Source: Treponema sp. UBA1233 (GTDB taxonomy: Bacteria > Spirochaetota > Spirochaetia > Treponematales > Treponemataceae). From it: a stretch of 51,347 nucleotides of DNA. Both the position numbers and the translations under genes were made by a program. Numbering within the stretch: the first letter of the stretch is position 1; each line of letters starts with the position of its first letter. Below are positions 49,609 through 51,347 of the stretch, one piece after another. The stretch lies in assembly GCA_002309305.1 (NCBI GenBank), contig DBWR01000005.1:1-51347 (forward strand). Direction: 5' to 3'. The notes below the pieces were generated by a model. It had not been told where the DNA came from. It saw only the letters and a list, made by a program, of their open reading frames with translations, and ran no database searches.

Positions 49609-50475
49609 TTAATGACTGAATTTCCTTAGCTTTTCTTCAACTGCCTCTACGGAAAACAACGGGGTGCTGGCTCCTGCGGTGATTCCCACTTTTGAATATG
49701 AATAAAAATCTTGTGGTATCTCGCTTTCGTCTTCAATCAATTCCACGTGCGGACAGAACTTGAGTGCGAGTTCCTTTAGCTGTCTTGTGTTTGCAGACTG
49801 TTTTCCCCCGACAACCAGAACCGCGTCAACTTCTTTTGCAAGGTTTTCCAGAGACTCCTGTCTTTCCAGCGTGGCCCTGCAGATGGAATTGAATATCACT
49901 GCATCAGGATTTATTTCCTGAATGATGTGGATTATCGAATCGTATTTTTGCGGACTGAAAGTGGTCTGTGATATGAGTGCTGTTTTTTGTGAAAGCTGAA
50001 TGGCTTCTACTTCTTTGCTGTTCTGTACGACAAAGAGTTTTCCACCGCAGCTTGAATCAAAGAATCCCTCCAGGCTTTTTACTTCACCGTGGTCCCTGTC
50101 TCCCGCGATGATTATGTCATATCCTTTTTTTGACCATTCTTGAACACGCTTCTGGCTCTGCTTTACACGGGGACATGTTGCGTCCACTACAAATGCATTT
50201 TTCTTCCTGAGCCTCTCAAGGTTTTCTGCAGTTGTTCCATGCGCCCTAATTACTACGGCATCCCCTTCGCTTACATCCTGAATTTCGTCTTCATTCAAAA
50301 CCGTCATTCCGCTTTGCATAAGCTGTTTAAGGACAAGAGGATTGTGAATCAGGGGCCCAAGGGTGTGGAGTTTTACACCGCTGTCCTTTTTGCCTTTTAT
50401 TGTTTCAAGCGCGGCGTTTACGGCTCTTTCTACTCCCATGCAGTAACCCATGACAGATGCGCGAATTATTTCCAT
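49609..50475 (-). CDS. ispH: 4-hydroxy-3-methylbut-2-enyl diphosphate reductase
   Basis: Last enzyme of the MEP isoprenoid pathway; reduces HMBPP to IPP and DMAPP with a 4Fe-4S cluster. 288 residues. The three cluster cysteines are in YCMGVERA (Cys12), VDATCPRVKQ (about 97) and NSICRATLERQ (about 197); IRAHGTTAE and GGKQSANTRQL are substrate-site segments. There is no ribosome site; TATACT ends 6 nt before the ATG. Divergent from purM. Confidence 0.96.
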   Translation of the reverse strand: MEIIRASVMGYCMGVERAVNAALETIKGKKDSGVKLHTLGPLIHNPLVLKQLMQSGMTVLNEDEIQDVSEGDAVVIRAHGTTAENLERLRKKNAFVVDATCPRVKQSQKRVQEWSKKGYDIIIAGDRDHGEVKSLEGFFDSSCGGKLFVVQNSKEVEAIQLSQKTALISQTTFSPQKYDSIIHIIQEINPDAVIFNSICRATLERQESLENLAKEVDAVLVVGGKQSANTRQLKELALKFCPHVELIEDESEIPQDFYSYSKVGITAGASTPLFSVEAVEEKLRKFSH

Positions 50476-50481
50476 GCTTTT

Positions 50482-50510
50482 AGTATAGCATAAAAATCAG
50501 GGAACTTCCA
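50482..50510 (-). promoter_or_regulatory. Promoter of ispH, leaderless register
   Basis: Minus strand TATACT (50487-50482) preceded by TGC (extended -10), 6 nt before ATG 50475. The -35 at 17 bp would be TGGAAG (50510-50505), only 3 of 6. The spacer end and -10 (TTTTTATGCTATACT) nearly repeat those of purE (TTTTTATGCTAGACT). Confidence 0.5.
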
Positions 50511-50586
50511 TAAAAAAAATATTTGTGATATATTGACTACATAAAAACACGGCAAAAGCTGTGTAAAAATTTATCAGGAGCAGAAA

Positions 50587-51347
50587 ATGGCAAAGACTAT
50601 TGATTACAAGAAAGCCGGTGTTGATGTAAACGAGGGATACAAGGCTGTGGACAAATACAAGAAGCAGTCACAGCGTGCAAGAATCCCCGGTCAGCTTACA
50701 GACCTTGGTGCATTCAATGGAATGTTTGCAGTTCCCAAGGGAATGAAAAATCCGGTAGTTGTTAGCGGTACGGATGGTGTCGGAACAAAGCTGGACATTG
50801 CTTTCAAGCTGGGCATCTATGATACTGTTGGAATCGACTGTGTTGCCATGAGCGTAAACGACATTCTCTGCTCCGGAGTTCAGACTGCATTTTTCCTTGA
50901 CTACATAGCATGCGGAAAGCTGGATTCAAAGGTTGCGGGTGAACTTGTAAAGGGGGTTACTGACGGTTGTGTAGAAAGCGGTTGTGCCCTTCTTGGCGGA
51001 GAGACTGCAGAAATGCCCGGATTCTATGACGAGGGAAAATATGACCTTGCAGGATTTGGTGTTGGATTCGTAGATAAGTCAGACATCATCGACGGAAGCA
51101 AAATCAAGGAAGGAGACGTTCTTATCGGCCTTTCTTCTACAGGGGTTCATTCAAACGGTTTTTCACTTATCCGTAAGCTCGTAAAGAATTTCAAGGACCC
51201 GTTCATCGAAAACGGAAAAAAGACGTCAAAATCAATTGGTGAAGTCCTGCTCACTCCGACACGCATTTATGTAAAGCCTGTCATGGAAGTGCTCAAGAAA
51301 TACCGCTCTTCTGTTCACGGAATGGTACACATCACAGGCGGCGGATT
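50587..51347 (+). CDS. purM: Phosphoribosylformylglycinamidine cyclo-ligase, 5' part
   Basis: Closes the imidazole ring to AIR, the substrate of PurE. The window ends inside the gene; 253 residues are seen. VSGTDGVGTKLDIAFK (about 58-73) is the ATP/substrate loop, MSVNDILCSGVQTAFFLDYI the helix with the conserved Asp, and LLGGETAEMPGF the next signature; GLSSTGVHSNGFSLIR begins the second domain, and the end MVHITGGG is reached. CAGGAG lies 6 nt before ATG 50587. Together with purF, purE and purC it shows purine synthesis scattered at three sites in this window. Confidence 0.96.
   Translation, partial: MAKTIDYKKAGVDVNEGYKAVDKYKKQSQRARIPGQLTDLGAFNGMFAVPKGMKNPVVVSGTDGVGTKLDIAFKLGIYDTVGIDCVAMSVNDILCSGVQTAFFLDYIACGKLDSKVAGELVKGVTDGCVESGCALLGGETAEMPGFYDEGKYDLAGFGVGFVDKSDIIDGSKIKEGDVLIGLSSTGVHSNGFSLIRKLVKNFKDPFIENGKKTSKSIGEVLLTPTRIYVKPVMEVLKKYRSSVHGMVHITGGG

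Overview
The window looks like chromosomal DNA of a spirochaete, most likely a Treponema (host-associated type). The evidence is indirect: moderate G+C, an NTPase/cell-wall/purine gene set in Treponema-like order and sequence, a PurE resembling the T. denticola enzyme with no purK in view, a MurE of ambiguous type (spirochaete peptidoglycan is known to contain L-ornithine), many small lipoproteins, and BspA/InlB-type and DUF6273-type surface proteins. No rRNA, tRNA, transposase-type IS or CRISPR array was found.

Layout. 1-5190: the end of an M20 peptidase gene, mraY facing it, then a plus-strand run of a rhomboid-like protein without catalytic residues, an FMN-dependent alpha-hydroxy-acid oxidising protein, and glpK. 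5193-9347: ilvE, an unknown membrane protein, ychF and a small membrane protein, packed with convergent gaps of only 2 bp. 9362-24810: one uninterrupted minus-strand array, in transcription order nudC, murE, ddl, murD, a 1,234-residue helicase-nuclease, purE, purF, a DEDDh exonuclease, clpS, clpA, aat. It joins cytoplasmic peptidoglycan synthesis, purine synthesis and the Leu/Phe N-degron pathway (Aat tags, ClpS recognises, ClpA unfolds). 24909-25751: purC, divergent from nudC.

25761-35734: hairpin repeats, two paralogous exported SH3-like proteins, a cation/proton antiporter, a small alarmone synthetase, then a minus-strand operon gldA-gldF-gldG-DUF4340-NYN/OST-HTH-vanZ with mostly overlapping genes. 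36024-45852 is the accessory part: a Cthe_2159-like beta-helix lipoprotein, a degenerate aminotransferase-fold protein with a small membrane partner, an Rpn-family nuclease, a DUF6273 lipoprotein, a beta-propeller protein and a large repeat lipoprotein. These are separated by AT-rich palindromes, heptamer repeats and strong promoters. 46082-51347: yajC-secD-secF with a clear terminator, ispH, and the start of purM.

The most interesting pattern is regulatory. Several genes that lack a Shine-Dalgarno sequence (the rhomboid-like gene, purE, nudC, the aminotransferase-like gene, ispH, probably relA-like and murE) have a promoter placed so that the -10 box ends exactly 6 nt (8 for murE) before the ATG. 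Transcription would then start at or within about two bases of the start codon, which predicts leaderless mRNAs. Genes with a good AGGAG-type site do not show this register. All functional calls come from reading motifs by eye; no searches were run.
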